Position numbers and translations under genes: made by a program. The notes below the pieces were generated by a model, which searched no databases, was not told where the DNA came from, and saw only the letters and a list, made by a program, of their open reading frames with translations. Shown in pieces: positions 34,567-43,057 of a stretch of 64,000 nt of DNA. Origin of the DNA: Clostridiales bacterium COT073_COT-073 (GTDB taxonomy: Bacteria; Bacillota; Clostridia; Lachnospirales; Vallitaleaceae); contig RQYD01000002.1 of assembly GCA_003858485.1 (NCBI GenBank), positions 186,001 to 250,000 on the forward strand. The letters run 5' to 3'. Within the stretch, counting starts at the first letter, position 1. Each line of letters starts with the position of its first letter.

Positions 34567-35239
34567 CACCCCGATGCAATCTCCTTTCCGCAGTCTTCAT
34601 TCCCTTTGATAAGGTTAGTGTCAATATCAAATAAATAATCATCGCCATCATCAATGGCGGAATCGGCTGATAGGTCTTACTTTGCACGATACCGGCACTA
34701 TACATTAAATCGGCAATACCAACCATTGACACAATCGCTGTTTCTTTAATCAAGACGATAAATTCATTCCCCAGTGCCGGCAAAATATTTTTAATTGCCT
34801 GCGGCAAAATAATTTCCTGATAAGTCATCAGCGAACTCATTCCTAAAGAGCGGGCCGCTTCGGTTTGTCCCCGATCAACAGACTGAATACCAGCCCGCAC
34901 GATTTCCGCAACATAAGCGGCTGAATTCAGAGACAAAGCAATAACGCCGGCTGTATATCTCGACATATCCTTAAACGAACTGAAAATCAGCAGCAATTGA
35001 ACCAGCAGCGGTGTTCCCCGGATAATTTCAATATATACTCCCGACAACATTCTCATTAATTTCAGCAAAAAATTTTTGGAGCTATTGATCCGGAATAATG
35101 CCAGCATCATTCCGATTGCAAAACCCAACAGCGTTGCCAGAAATGACAACAAAAGGGTATTACCCGTACCTTTTAAAAAATACGGGTAATACTTGGCAAT
35201 CATCTGTATAAAATCGGTTATTCCCTGTATAAAAAGCAT
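34556..35239 (-). CDS. Polar amino-acid ABC transporter permease (GlnP/HisM type)
   Basis: A 227-residue membrane protein with about five membrane segments. The family signature [18 protein letters not shown] and the EAA loop [20 protein letters not shown] are followed by [20 protein letters not shown]. It forms the membrane channel for the amino-acid transporter. It starts 10 bp after the binding-protein gene and overlaps glnQ. Confidence 0.95.
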   Translation of the reverse strand: MLFIQGITDFIQMIAKYYPYFLKGTGNTLLLSFLATLLGFAIGMMLALFRINSSKNFLLKLMRMLSGVYIEIIRGTPLLVQLLLIFSSFKDMSRYTAGVIALSLNSAAYVAEIVRAGIQSVDRGQTEAARSLGMSSLMTYQEIILPQAIKNILPALGNEFIVLIKETAIVSMVGIADLMYSAGIVQSKTYQPIPPLMMAMIIYLILTLTLSKGMKTAERRLHRGDVR

Positions 35240-35249
35240 GGGCTTTCTC

Positions 35250-36146
35250 CTATTCTTGTTCCATTAATTTATTGGCTTCTACTACCATTTCATCGATTTT
35301 CTTTTCATCAATTAATTTTTGAATGGTGCTGTTGACCACATCCAGCAGTTCTTTATTTCCTTTTTTAATCGCTACCGAAGAACCACCATCATCTTCAATA
35401 TCAATGTCGACCTTACTGATAACCAAATCCGGATTTTTAGATACATATGCGGCCGAAACCGGTTCTTCTAAAACAAGGCCATCACTTTTACCGGATTTCA
35501 GCTCCAAAATCAATGCCGGAATTTTCCCAAGAGCCACTTTAGTCGCATCTTGCATATATTCATCAGCAAATTCCTCCTGAATTGTTCCTTTTTGAACACC
35601 AATGGTTTTTCCTTTAAAAGCATCTAATGTGGTCAAGCTATCAACATCAGCTTTACGCACCACAATTTTTTGACTGGGGTTATAGTAGACCATTGAAAAA
35701 TCTACAGATTTTGCTCTTTCTTCCGTTGCCGACATGCCGGCAATTACCAAATCCACTTTTTCATTGTTTAACGATACCAATAAAGCGTCAAAATCCATAT
35801 CTTCAATTTTCAGTTCGACCCCAAGCGCTTTGGCAATCTCTTTTCCGATCTCAATATCAAAGCCAACAATTTCATCCTTGCCATTAATCAAAGCATGGGT
35901 TTCATATGGCGGATAATCGGCACAGGTCCCCATCACCAAAACTCCTTTTTCTTTGATCATATCAATCGAAGTTTTGGCTACCTTGGTTTCTTCTTTCTTG
36001 GTATCTTCTTTTGGAGTGTCTTCTTTTTTACTTTCTTCTTTTGGAGTCTCTTCTTTTTTAGTTTCCGTTTTAGCGGTGTCTCCGGCGCAAGCTGCCAGCG
36101 ACAATACCAATACCAACGCCATCATCATACTTATTATTTTTTTCAT
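35250..36146 (-). CDS. Amino-acid ABC transporter substrate-binding lipoprotein
   Basis: 298 residues. A lipoprotein signal peptide with lipobox LSLAAC is followed by a striking low-complexity linker of repeated Lys/Glu/Thr/Pro units (about residues 25-58, 'KKEETPKEESKKEDTPKED'-like). The SBP_bac_3 fold follows: GVLVMGTCADYPPYE, EIVGFDIEIGKEIAKALGV, DLVIAGMSATEERAKSVDFS. It binds a polar amino acid at the cell surface. First gene of its operon with a good promoter at 36189-36217 and GGGAGGA before the ATG. Confidence 0.94.
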   Translation of the reverse strand: MKKIISMMMALVLVLSLAACAGDTAKTETKKEETPKEESKKEDTPKEDTKKEETKVAKTSIDMIKEKGVLVMGTCADYPPYETHALINGKDEIVGFDIEIGKEIAKALGVELKIEDMDFDALLVSLNNEKVDLVIAGMSATEERAKSVDFSMVYYNPSQKIVVRKADVDSLTTLDAFKGKTIGVQKGTIQEEFADEYMQDATKVALGKIPALILELKSGKSDGLVLEEPVSAAYVSKNPDLVISKVDIDIEDDGGSSVAIKKGNKELLDVVNSTIQKLIDEKKIDEMVVEANKLMEQE

Positions 36147-36188
36147 ATTGCTTCCTCCCTTTGAAATCTTTTATTTTTTGTTTTTCCC

Positions 36189-36217
36189 ATTATATTCCTA
36201 AATCATTCAAAGGTCAA
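36189..36217 (-). promoter_or_regulatory. Promoter of the amino-acid transporter operon
   Basis: On the minus strand TTGACC (36217-36212) and TATAAT (36194-36189) are 17 bp apart, with start near 36182, about 36 nt before the binding-protein ATG. AAAGCGCTT lies just upstream of the -35. Confidence 0.8.
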
Positions 36218-36248
36218 GCGCTTTTAAATATTTATACTCATTTCTTAA

Positions 36249-36746
36249 TTATTTATGCATTTGCTGGATAATTTGATTTACCTCTTGTAAGATTTGTATG
36301 ATTTCCTGCTCGCTTTCCTGCACTTCCTTTGGTAATTTTTCCCTGTACTGGCTGTCATTATTCATTTTGTTATATTCATATGCAAAATCAGTTTGAAATT
36401 GTTGCCAATTTTCCGCCAAATTATCCTCCGTGTTTTTTAGCAACTCAATCAGCGGAGCCAATCTTTGGTTAAACTCACGACTGGTCACGCTAAGCTTGGG
36501 CAATACTTCAATCAGCTCGTCCTGAACTTTCTTTAACTGGGCAATCTCCTCTTTATTTTTTTCAGCAAAGGCCTTTTCTTCCGGAGTTTCTTCTGTATCA
36601 ACGGTGGTTAAGTTATGCCCGCCTGTATGATTCAAAGTTTCTTTCTGATTATTATCAATATAATAGAAAGCCCCTGCCAAAATGCATAAAAATACAAAAA
36701 TGCATATTAATGCGATTTTGTTCTTATTATTCCCTTGTTTTGTCAT
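36249..36746 (-). CDS. Unknown membrane-anchored helical protein
   Basis: 165 residues. One N-terminal membrane segment (KIALICIFVFLCILAGAFYYI) is followed by a charged, almost wholly helical extracytoplasmic part rich in Glu, Gln, Leu and Asn (EEKAFAEKNKEEIAQLKKVQ onward), likely a coiled coil. No cysteine and no known domain. It stands alone between recO and the amino-acid transporter on the same strand, about 300 bp after recO. Function not recognised. Confidence 0.65.
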   Translation of the reverse strand: MTKQGNNKNKIALICIFVFLCILAGAFYYIDNNQKETLNHTGGHNLTTVDTEETPEEKAFAEKNKEEIAQLKKVQDELIEVLPKLSVTSREFNQRLAPLIELLKNTEDNLAENWQQFQTDFAYEYNKMNNDSQYREKLPKEVQESEQEIIQILQEVNQIIQQMHK

Positions 36747-36825
36747 GACTTTCCTCTTTCTATTTTCCTTATTATTTTGTTTTTATGCATTACTGCCTGA
36801 TCAACTGTTATTTAAATCATCATTT

Positions 36826-37083
36826 GTCAGACTGTTCCCACCATCAGAACAAATCCGGTGCATGAAATCATTCGTCGTAGTCCTCTGGCAATCCGCAAGT
36901 GAATTGCCTACGTGGACATCGGGTTTTGTTTCGCAAAACCGATTATCTGACAGAGAAGCACCGCAAAATGTAAATGCTCACTGTGCGGTCGCTTCCACTT
37001 TCGCTACTTGCTCCGTAAGCTGGCTTTTAGGGCATATTACATACTTCAGCTCAAGATTTCATTTAAAAACTGTTCTGATTTAA
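36826..37083. repeat. Structured intergenic sequence related to the palindromic repeats (tentative copy C)
   Basis: A roughly 45-bp block near 36995-37040 (CTTTCGCTAC...CCGTAAGCTGGCTTT...GGGCATAT) resembles the interior of the 53486-53635 copy. ATCAGAACA near 36842 has its complement TGTTCTGAT near 37072. Other hairpins are GGCAATCCGC/GTGAATTGCC and CGGGTTTTG/CAAAACCG. The right end overlaps the last recO codons. The termini differ from the other copies, so membership is uncertain. Confidence 0.4.
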
Positions 37084-37786
37084 GTGGATAGTCCAAATAA
37101 TGGGCAGTATATTTTTTCATCAGGGTAAAAAACGGATACTCATACTCTGTTTTTAAACGAAAACGAAACACTTTTTCAACCGGCGCCTCCAAGACATAGG
37201 CCATTGCCTGATAAATCGCCGGTGCCAGCTTCTCCTCTGGCTTTCCAGCACAAAAATGGCAGATCATGCCTCCATCAGCCGGCGAAAAGTAATTTAAATT
37301 CTCCTGCCGACCGCAGCGAATACAACATGACAGCTCCGGAGTATAACCAGCCAGGGCCAGAAATTTTAATTCAAACACTGCCCGAATCTGCTCCGGTTTA
37401 ATTTTCTCTTTGACCAATTCTTCAAAACTGATATAAAGTAATTTTAACAGTCGTTTCCCGGTGATCCCATCCTGTAAAAAAGCTAAAGTCAATTCTGCCA
37501 AATACATGGCATATGCTGTCAACCATAAATTTGAGCGAAGCGGGTAAAAACTCTCAATTACTTCTGCTCCAGTTAAAGTGTAGGCATTCTTGCCTTGATA
37601 CAGCTCAAAATTTCCAAAAACAAATAGCTGAGAAGCCGCCAATAAGGGCGATTTTGCTTTTTTTGCCCCATTGGCAAAAGCAGTCACCTTCCCTAAATCT
37701 CTGGTAAAAAGAGTCAGTCTTTTCCCATTTTCCCCATAAGCCGCTTCTGCCAGCACTACCCCAACTGTCTTTTTTTGCTTTTCCAT
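37046..37786 (-). CDS. recO: DNA repair protein RecO
   Basis: A 246-residue recombination mediator that loads RecA with RecR and anneals ssDNA. The N-terminal OB-fold begins KKTVGVVLAEAAYGENGKRL. A central zinc site has four cysteines in CCIRCGRQENLNYF...GGMICHFC. Length is typical. It follows trpS by about 70 bp on the same strand. The stop codon lies inside the structured repeat-like region at 36826-37083, so the extreme C-terminus may have been altered by it. Confidence 0.93.
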   Translation of the reverse strand: MEKQKKTVGVVLAEAAYGENGKRLTLFTRDLGKVTAFANGAKKAKSPLLAASQLFVFGNFELYQGKNAYTLTGAEVIESFYPLRSNLWLTAYAMYLAELTLAFLQDGITGKRLLKLLYISFEELVKEKIKPEQIRAVFELKFLALAGYTPELSCCIRCGRQENLNYFSPADGGMICHFCAGKPEEKLAPAIYQAMAYVLEAPVEKVFRFRLKTEYEYPFFTLMKKYTAHYLDYPLKSEQFLNEILS

Positions 37787-37857
37787 TTTTCACCTTTTCC
37801 TTTTGGACCAAAAGAATCCGATATTTAAAGTCACAAGCATTTATGTGCTTCAAATCT

Positions 37858-38862
37858 TTAAATTTCTAAAAAGCCAACTTTTTTCTTGACTTTGCGCAGA
37901 GTCTTTTCTGCATTGTATGCGGCTTTTTGACCATTTTCTTTTAATATTTCCTCCAAATATGCTTTATCGGCCACAATTCTGGCAAATTCTTTTTGAATCG
38001 GTTCCAACTCAGCGATCAAGGCATTGGCTGTTTCTTCTTTTAAATAGCCATAACCCTGACCGGCAAATTTCTCCAGGGCCTGCTCTTTCGTTTCCTTAGT
38101 TGAGCATATATATATATCCAGTAAGTTTTTCACTCCCGGCTGATCATCCGTATAATTGACTTCTCCCAAAGAGTCCGTCACCGCCCGTTTGATTTTATTA
38201 CGAATTTGCGCCGGTTCGTCCAGTACGCTGATAAAGGCATTGACATTTTCATCCGATTTACTCATTTTCTTTTCCGGTTCCTGCAAACTCTTAATTCTGG
38301 CACCAACCTTGCCATAATATGCCTCCGGCACTTTAAACAAACCACTATATTCATTATTTAAACGAATGGCAATATCTCGTGCTAATTCCAAATGCTGTTT
38401 CTGATCATCACCGATCGGGACCAGATCGGTTTGGTATAATAAAATATCAGCCGCCATTAATACCGGATAAGTAAACAGACCAGCATTAATATTTTCGCCA
38501 TGTTTTTGTGATTTATCTTTAAATTGCGTCATCCGGCTCAGTTCTCCCATATAGGTAAAGCAATTTAAAATCCACGCTAGTTCTGCATGTTGACGTACGG
38601 AAGACTGAAGATATAAAATATTTTGCTTTGGGTCCAGTCCGGCAGCAATATAAAAAGCCAATAAATTCTTAGTATTTTCTCTTAATTTTTTCGGCTCTTG
38701 CCTGACAGTAATACTATGTAGATCCACAATACTATAATAACAGTCATATTGCTCCGGCAGCTGCGTCCAGTTTTTGACTGCTCCGAAATAATTACCAATA
38801 GTAATCACTCCGGTTGGCTGGATTCCACTGTAAATTACTGGTTTCTTTTCTTGGTTTTCCAT
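37858..38862 (-). CDS. trpS: Tryptophanyl-tRNA synthetase
   Basis: A 334-residue class I synthetase that charges tRNA(Trp). The HIGH-type region is GVITIGNYFGAVKNW and the KMSKS loop is KKMSKSDENVNAF. The SSVRQHAELAWILNC and GDDQKQHLELARDIA blocks are typical of bacterial TrpRS. AAGGAGA precedes the ATG. It lies about 140 bp after trpB on the same strand and is plausibly co-transcribed from the tryptophan T-box promoter. Confidence 0.97.
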   Translation of the reverse strand: MENQEKKPVIYSGIQPTGVITIGNYFGAVKNWTQLPEQYDCYYSIVDLHSITVRQEPKKLRENTKNLLAFYIAAGLDPKQNILYLQSSVRQHAELAWILNCFTYMGELSRMTQFKDKSQKHGENINAGLFTYPVLMAADILLYQTDLVPIGDDQKQHLELARDIAIRLNNEYSGLFKVPEAYYGKVGARIKSLQEPEKKMSKSDENVNAFISVLDEPAQIRNKIKRAVTDSLGEVNYTDDQPGVKNLLDIYICSTKETKEQALEKFAGQGYGYLKEETANALIAELEPIQKEFARIVADKAYLEEILKENGQKAAYNAEKTLRKVKKKVGFLEI

Positions 38863-39003
38863 AATCTTCTCCTTTTATATTATTTCCCATATTTAATATT
38901 AGATCAACTTTCGGCGTCAGGTCTATTCCAACAGATCCATTCCAAAGAGTAAGCCGAACTTACATCCTCTTACCCTTATGATATGACACTTTAACCCCCG
39001 CTA

Positions 39004-40173
39004 CTAGTTCATTCCCATAATTTCGGCCACATCCTTATCGCCACGACCCGATAGACAAACAATCAGAATTTCTTCTTTGCTCCGTTTAGGCGCTTCTTTC
39101 ATTGCATAGGCCAGTGCATGAGCAGATTCAATCGCACAAATAATGCCTTCGGTTTTGGCAATATAGTGAAATGCTGCTACCGCCTCACTATCGGTAACCG
39201 GTACATATTCAGCCCGGCCACTATCTTTCAGATAAGCATGTTCCGGTCCGACACCGGGGTAATCAAGACCTGCCGAAATAGAATATACGTCTGCAATTCC
39301 CCCTGTCTCGGTCTGGCAAAAATAGGTTTTCATACCATGAATAATCCCAACTTTTCCAGCCGTAAAACTGGCTGCATGCTGTCCACTGGAAATTCCTTTT
39401 CCAGCCGCTTCACAACCCACCAGTCGGACTTCAGGATATGGTACAAACGCATGAAACATACCAATTGCGTTACTCCCACCACCAATGCAGGCAATAACTT
39501 CATTTGGCATTTTGCCCTCAGCTGCCTTGATCTGCTCTAATGCTTCCTCGCTGATCACCTTTTGAAAGTCCCGAACCATTTCCGGATAAGGTGCCGGTCC
39601 AACAGCCGAACCCAGTAAATAAAAGGTATCGTCATCCCGTCTGACCCATTCTGCAAAAGCCTGATCAACGGCATCTTTTAAGGTAGCTGTACCGGTGACG
39701 ACAGATGTTACCTTCGCCCCCAAAAGCTGCATTCGATAAACATTAACCGCCTGCCGGCGAATATCTTCCGCCCCCATAAAAACTTCACATTCCATTCCCA
39801 AAAGTGCTGCTGCCGTAGCTGTAGCTACTCCATGCTGGCCAGCTCCGGTTTCTGCAATCAGTCTGGTTTTACCCATTCGTTTAGCCAGCAGTGCCTGCCC
39901 CAACACATTATTGATCTTATGGGCTCCGGTATGGTTTAAATCTTCTCTTTTTAAATAAATCCTGGCGCCTCCCAAATCTCTGCTCATATTTTCTGCAAAA
40001 TAGAGCATACTGGGCCGACCAGCATAATTTTTTAATAAATCCCGGAATTCCTGTTGAAAAATTTCATCCCTTTTATAATAATCATATGCCTCTGTCAATT
40101 TATCCAGCTGTACCTGGATCACATCCGGAACAAAGCTCCCGCCGAATTCTCCAAAATATCCTTTTGTCCTCAT
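39004..40173 (-). CDS. trpB: Tryptophan synthase beta chain (no alpha chain nearby)
   Basis: 389 residues, normal TrpB1 length. It begins with [14 protein letters not shown]. The PLP lysine is Lys86 in [11 protein letters not shown], followed by [15 protein letters not shown] and the phosphate loop [15 protein letters not shown]. It makes tryptophan from indole and serine. No trpA, trpF, trpC, trpD or trpE accompanies it; instead it is bracketed by a T-box leader and trpS. It may work with a trpA elsewhere or as an indole-salvage enzyme. Confidence 0.96.
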   Translation of the reverse strand: MRTKGYFGEFGGSFVPDVIQVQLDKLTEAYDYYKRDEIFQQEFRDLLKNYAGRPSMLYFAENMSRDLGGARIYLKREDLNHTGAHKINNVLGQALLAKRMGKTRLIAETGAGQHGVATATAAALLGMECEVFMGAEDIRRQAVNVYRMQLLGAKVTSVVTGTATLKDAVDQAFAEWVRRDDDTFYLLGSAVGPAPYPEMVRDFQKVISEEALEQIKAAEGKMPNEVIACIGGGSNAIGMFHAFVPYPEVRLVGCEAAGKGISSGQHAASFTAGKVGIIHGMKTYFCQTETGGIADVYSISAGLDYPGVGPEHAYLKDSGRAEYVPVTDSEAVAAFHYIAKTEGIICAIESAHALAYAMKEAPKRSKEEILIVCLSGRGDKDVAEIMGMN

Positions 40174-40290
40174 TTTTTCCTGCCTTTCTTTTGTCTTATT
40201 GCCGGTCCTTTCCCAAACAGATGGAAGTAAAGATGGCCTTGCCCTTTAAATTATTTACTTTCTAAAGCCTATGTCATCACTTCCAGGCAA

Positions 40291-40630
40291 CAAAAAACGC
40301 CCATGACAATAATTTTGTCAAGGGCGGTCGATTCGACTCTTCCGCGGTGCCACCTTGTTTCAGGATAAATCCTGCACTCAATGAAATACTGACATATTTC
40401 CGGCATACTAACGGTTGCCTGCCGTCATAGAATACTCAATAAAGATGGCCCTGAAAATGTCCAGGCAGAACAAGCCGCCTAAAACCTTCACATCACCTCT
40501 ATCTTTGACTATGCCCTCCACGGTCCATTTGACAGCCTGTACACTACCGGCTTCTCAGCTCCCCGGCTCTCTGTAAGCTCAGCTTCTGCCTTTATCTCCG
40601 CATCATCGGTTTCATGGGCATTATTTTGTT
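40291..40630 (-). ncRNA. T-box leader (tryptophan type) upstream of trpB
   Basis: Read on the minus strand, the hallmark AAGGTGGCACCGCGG lies at 40356-40342. It is followed by a terminator hairpin CGCCC...GGGCG (40326-40298) with TTTTTT. The Stem I apical pattern AGAGAGCCGGGGAGCTGAGA is visible near 40560. The antiterminator bulge is TGGC, which pairs with an acceptor end GCCA, consistent with a G discriminator as in tRNA(Trp). TGG triplets follow Stem I in the expected specifier region (near 40526-40520). Uncharged tRNA(Trp) would allow read-through into trpB and perhaps trpS. Confidence 0.9.
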
Positions 40631-40636
40631 TTTTTG

Positions 40637-40665
40637 ATTATATCGCTGTTTTTATGGGTTGTCAA
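40637..40665 (-). promoter_or_regulatory. Consensus promoter of the T-box/trpB transcript
   Basis: TTGACA (40665-40660) and TATAAT (40642-40637) on the minus strand are perfect and 17 bp apart. Start is near 40630, giving a leader of about 450 nt to trpB. Confidence 0.88.
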
Positions 40666-40729
40666 GGAAAATTTCACATCCTAAAACATTCCCGGACTTA
40701 TAAATCTGCCCAAAAACTGCCATCTGCTT

Positions 40730-41167
40730 TTACGCATCCCATTTTTTCATTTCCAATACTGAAATATCTTCAAAGCTCAATGTCACTGTGGCTGTGTCAA
40801 ATACTATTTCAAACAATACTAAATGTTCCCCAACCTCATCAATGATTGCCCCATAATCCGCCACCTTTTGCGCAAATTGAGATTTCACAGCATAAATACT
40901 CTTTGAGCTTTTGCGAACAACTCCCTTTGCTTTTACATGTTCGCGTCCGGCTCTCTGCGGCGGAATCGTTGTAAATGCCACTTTCGGATTAATTTCAAAT
41001 TCTCTGATTTTATCTTTGTTCTCAAAACTAGTAAAAAAAATTTTTCGTTCTTCTTCGTCATAATAAAAGTTTACAACTCTGATATTAGGTTGACTGTATG
41101 TACTGGTAGCCAAAGCCATTTCTGTATGAGTGCACATGATTCGTAAAAAATTTTCTTTGATAGTCAT
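40730..41167 (-). CDS. Pyridoxamine 5'-phosphate oxidase-family flavin-binding protein
   Basis: About 145 residues, a PNPOx-like split beta-barrel. Recognisable are the N-terminal helix and strand (MALATSTYSQPNIRVVNFYY), IFFTSFENKDKIREFEINPK and VAFTTIPPQRAGREHVKAKG. Members bind FMN, F420 or haem, and few have known substrates in Clostridia. I take the ATG at 41167, six bases after AGAGGAG, rather than the TTG at 41173. It is monocistronic, upstream of and outside the T-box transcript. Confidence 0.82.
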   Translation of the reverse strand: MTIKENFLRIMCTHTEMALATSTYSQPNIRVVNFYYDEEERKIFFTSFENKDKIREFEINPKVAFTTIPPQRAGREHVKAKGVVRKSSKSIYAVKSQFAQKVADYGAIIDEVGEHLVLFEIVFDTATVTLSFEDISVLEMKKWDA

Positions 41168-41306
41168 AAACAACTCCTCTATTTCTTGATGATACTTGCT
41201 TTCCTGACTAATAAAATTCCATTTTTAAAAAGCAGCATCTGCTAATAATCCGATTTCATATTACTATATACTCAATAAAAATTCAATACATTTTTTTATA
41301 TATTTT

Positions 41307-42101
41307 CTATACGATATGTCGGTTTTTCATTTCTTTCACAATATTTCTTACCAGAAAAGGAATAGTATCATTGATCCCCAACTTACTTAGCATCCGGCTG
41401 CCAACGACATCTTCCAGTTCATTAAAAATCAACTCACCCTGCCGTGTCAGCAAAAAATCAAGGCCGGCATAATCAATCTTCAGTCCGTCAATAAATCTCT
41501 TTACAAAAGTCGCCTCCTCAGCATTATAATGATATTTTTCAATTTTTCCGCCCCGACTATAATTGGAAGTGACCCGTCCCTGCTCTGCTTTCCTTAAAAC
41601 AGCACTATGGATTTGATTCTGAATAATATAAAAACGAATATCGCCAATAACATCCTCCACCAAGACTTGTTGAATTTCATCTGCTTTCCACTCTTCCGCC
41701 GAATGAATCAGCCGAACTCCCTCTCCACCATGTCCATTAACTGGTTTGGCCAGAACTTTTGGTGGCAGACAAACAGATGATGGCAATAAAACCGGAGCAT
41801 ACGCATATCCCTGTTTCTGTGCATAAGCATAGCCCGCTAATTTATTATTTCCTAATAATGTAACTTCCGAACTATTATATACCCGAATTCGATTCAATTC
41901 TAATTTCAAACTCAAATTATAATCTCTGGTCCGATTGATCGCAAAGGAATATTGACTGAAATCAATACCAGTTCTATAAAGTTCTTCCTTCAGCAAAAGG
42001 GTCATTTCCGTTTGAAACGCCTTAAACTCATCCCTGATCCAATCGACAAAATCCTTATTTTTGTTATAATCCTGCCTGCAATATAATATTAATCCCTGCA
42101 T
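41307..42101 (-). CDS. ATP-grasp ligase of YheC/YheD or RimK type
   Basis: 264 residues. An N-terminal pre-ATP-grasp part (MQGLILYCRQDYNKNKDFVD) is followed by an ATP-grasp core: VLAKPVNGHGGEGVRLI for the glycine loop and lysine, LVEDVIGDIRFYIIQNQ, and the Mg-binding end LIFNELEDVVGSRML. ATP-grasp enzymes make peptide- or amide-type bonds through acyl phosphates. It overlaps the RimK-like gene by 13 bases. In my recollection such paired ATP-grasp genes recur in Clostridia without an assigned product. Substrate unknown. Confidence 0.75.
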   Translation of the reverse strand: MQGLILYCRQDYNKNKDFVDWIRDEFKAFQTEMTLLLKEELYRTGIDFSQYSFAINRTRDYNLSLKLELNRIRVYNSSEVTLLGNNKLAGYAYAQKQGYAYAPVLLPSSVCLPPKVLAKPVNGHGGEGVRLIHSAEEWKADEIQQVLVEDVIGDIRFYIIQNQIHSAVLRKAEQGRVTSNYSRGGKIEKYHYNAEEATFVKRFIDGLKIDYAGLDFLLTRQGELIFNELEDVVGSRMLSKLGINDTIPFLVRNIVKEMKNRHIV

Positions 42102-42985
42102 TTCATCTCACTTATGACATAGTCAATCAATTGTCCGGCAAAATCAATGCCGGTTGCCACTTCAAAACTCAAAAAATTCACATTAGAATTAACTTCACAT
42201 AAAATAGGACTTGCATCTTCGCTAAATAATAGATCAACTCCGCTAAAATCAAGGCCTAGAATATGATGCGCCTGTAATGCCAATTTTTTCTGTTCGTCAT
42301 TTAACTGAATCGGAGTCGCTTTGCCTCCTAAAGTAATATTCGCCCGAAAATCCGACAAATTTTCCCGCAGCATTGCTCCAATTACCTGATCACCAATGAT
42401 ATTAACCCGGATATCTTTTCCATAACTGGACTTTATCATTTCCTGCAAAATAAAATTTTTATTTGTCAGCTCTGAAATTTTCTGTACCAACTCCTGCCGG
42501 TCATTCACCTGATAAACCTGCATGCCAAAAGAACCGCAAACTTCTTTAATAATCATGGGAAATCCCAATTGTTTTTCTGCTTCCCTTAAATAATCCTCAG
42601 ACAAATCCTGCTCATAAAAAGTAAGCGGTGCCACAATTGTTTTCGGCATAGCAATTCCTTTTTCTGCCAAGGCAATATGCATTTTAGCCTTATCATCACA
42701 AACCGCAATCGCCACTGACCTGTTAAAAAGACGCAAGCCCAGTTTCTCTAAATATTCTGCCAGCGCAATATCCTTATCCCAAAAAATCACAAATTCCGGC
42801 TTTGAAACCGGAAAAATGGTTTTTATCTGCATTTCTCCAGCTTCATTGATATACGGAAAAATTTCATTGTTTTTTATAATGCTAAGCGCAATTCCTTTCT
42901 CACCAGCAACCGCTTGCAGACGCTCGGCTAACTTTGTCATCTTCCCAATTTTTAATGCCCCATTACATATGATCCAACCGTTTAT
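42089..42985 (-). CDS. RimK-like ATP-grasp ligase with apparent ATA (or ATT) start
   Basis: About 298 residues from the proposed start. It contains VIFWDKDIALAEYLEKLGLR, CDDKAKMHIALAEKGIAMPK, the ATP-binding lysine in PMIIKEVCGSFGMQV, LQEMIKSSYGKDIRVNII, and the Mg-site end PILCEVNSNVNFLSFE. The first ATG (42940) lacks a proper ribosome site and would cut off INGWIICNGALKIGK. Homologous ligases, as I recall, begin with a very similar 'MNGW' strand. AGGAGG at 42998-42993 sits 7 bases before ATA (42985) and 4 before ATT. Either a rare start codon is used, or an ATG-to-ATA change has weakened the gene. Confidence 0.75.
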   Translation of the reverse strand: MNGWIICNGALKIGKMTKLAERLQAVAGEKGIALSIIKNNEIFPYINEAGEMQIKTIFPVSKPEFVIFWDKDIALAEYLEKLGLRLFNRSVAIAVCDDKAKMHIALAEKGIAMPKTIVAPLTFYEQDLSEDYLREAEKQLGFPMIIKEVCGSFGMQVYQVNDRQELVQKISELTNKNFILQEMIKSSYGKDIRVNIIGDQVIGAMLRENLSDFRANITLGGKATPIQLNDEQKKLALQAHHILGLDFSGVDLLFSEDASPILCEVNSNVNFLSFEVATGIDFAGQLIDYVISEMKCRD

Positions 42986-43057
42986 AATAAAACCTCCTAT
43001 TATCTATTACTCATACATTATCAATTGCTTTTTTACTGAAATCGGAAACCAAAAGCC

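Noticed and set aside
35895-36201. Phe/Ser-rich plus-strand frames opposite the amino-acid binding protein
   Set aside because: They are the antisense of the Lys/Glu-rich linker and signal peptide.
36682-37083. 133-codon plus-strand frame with a hydrophobic start
   Set aside because: It is antisense to the start of the membrane protein gene and then runs through the structured repeat-like region; no supporting ribosome site.
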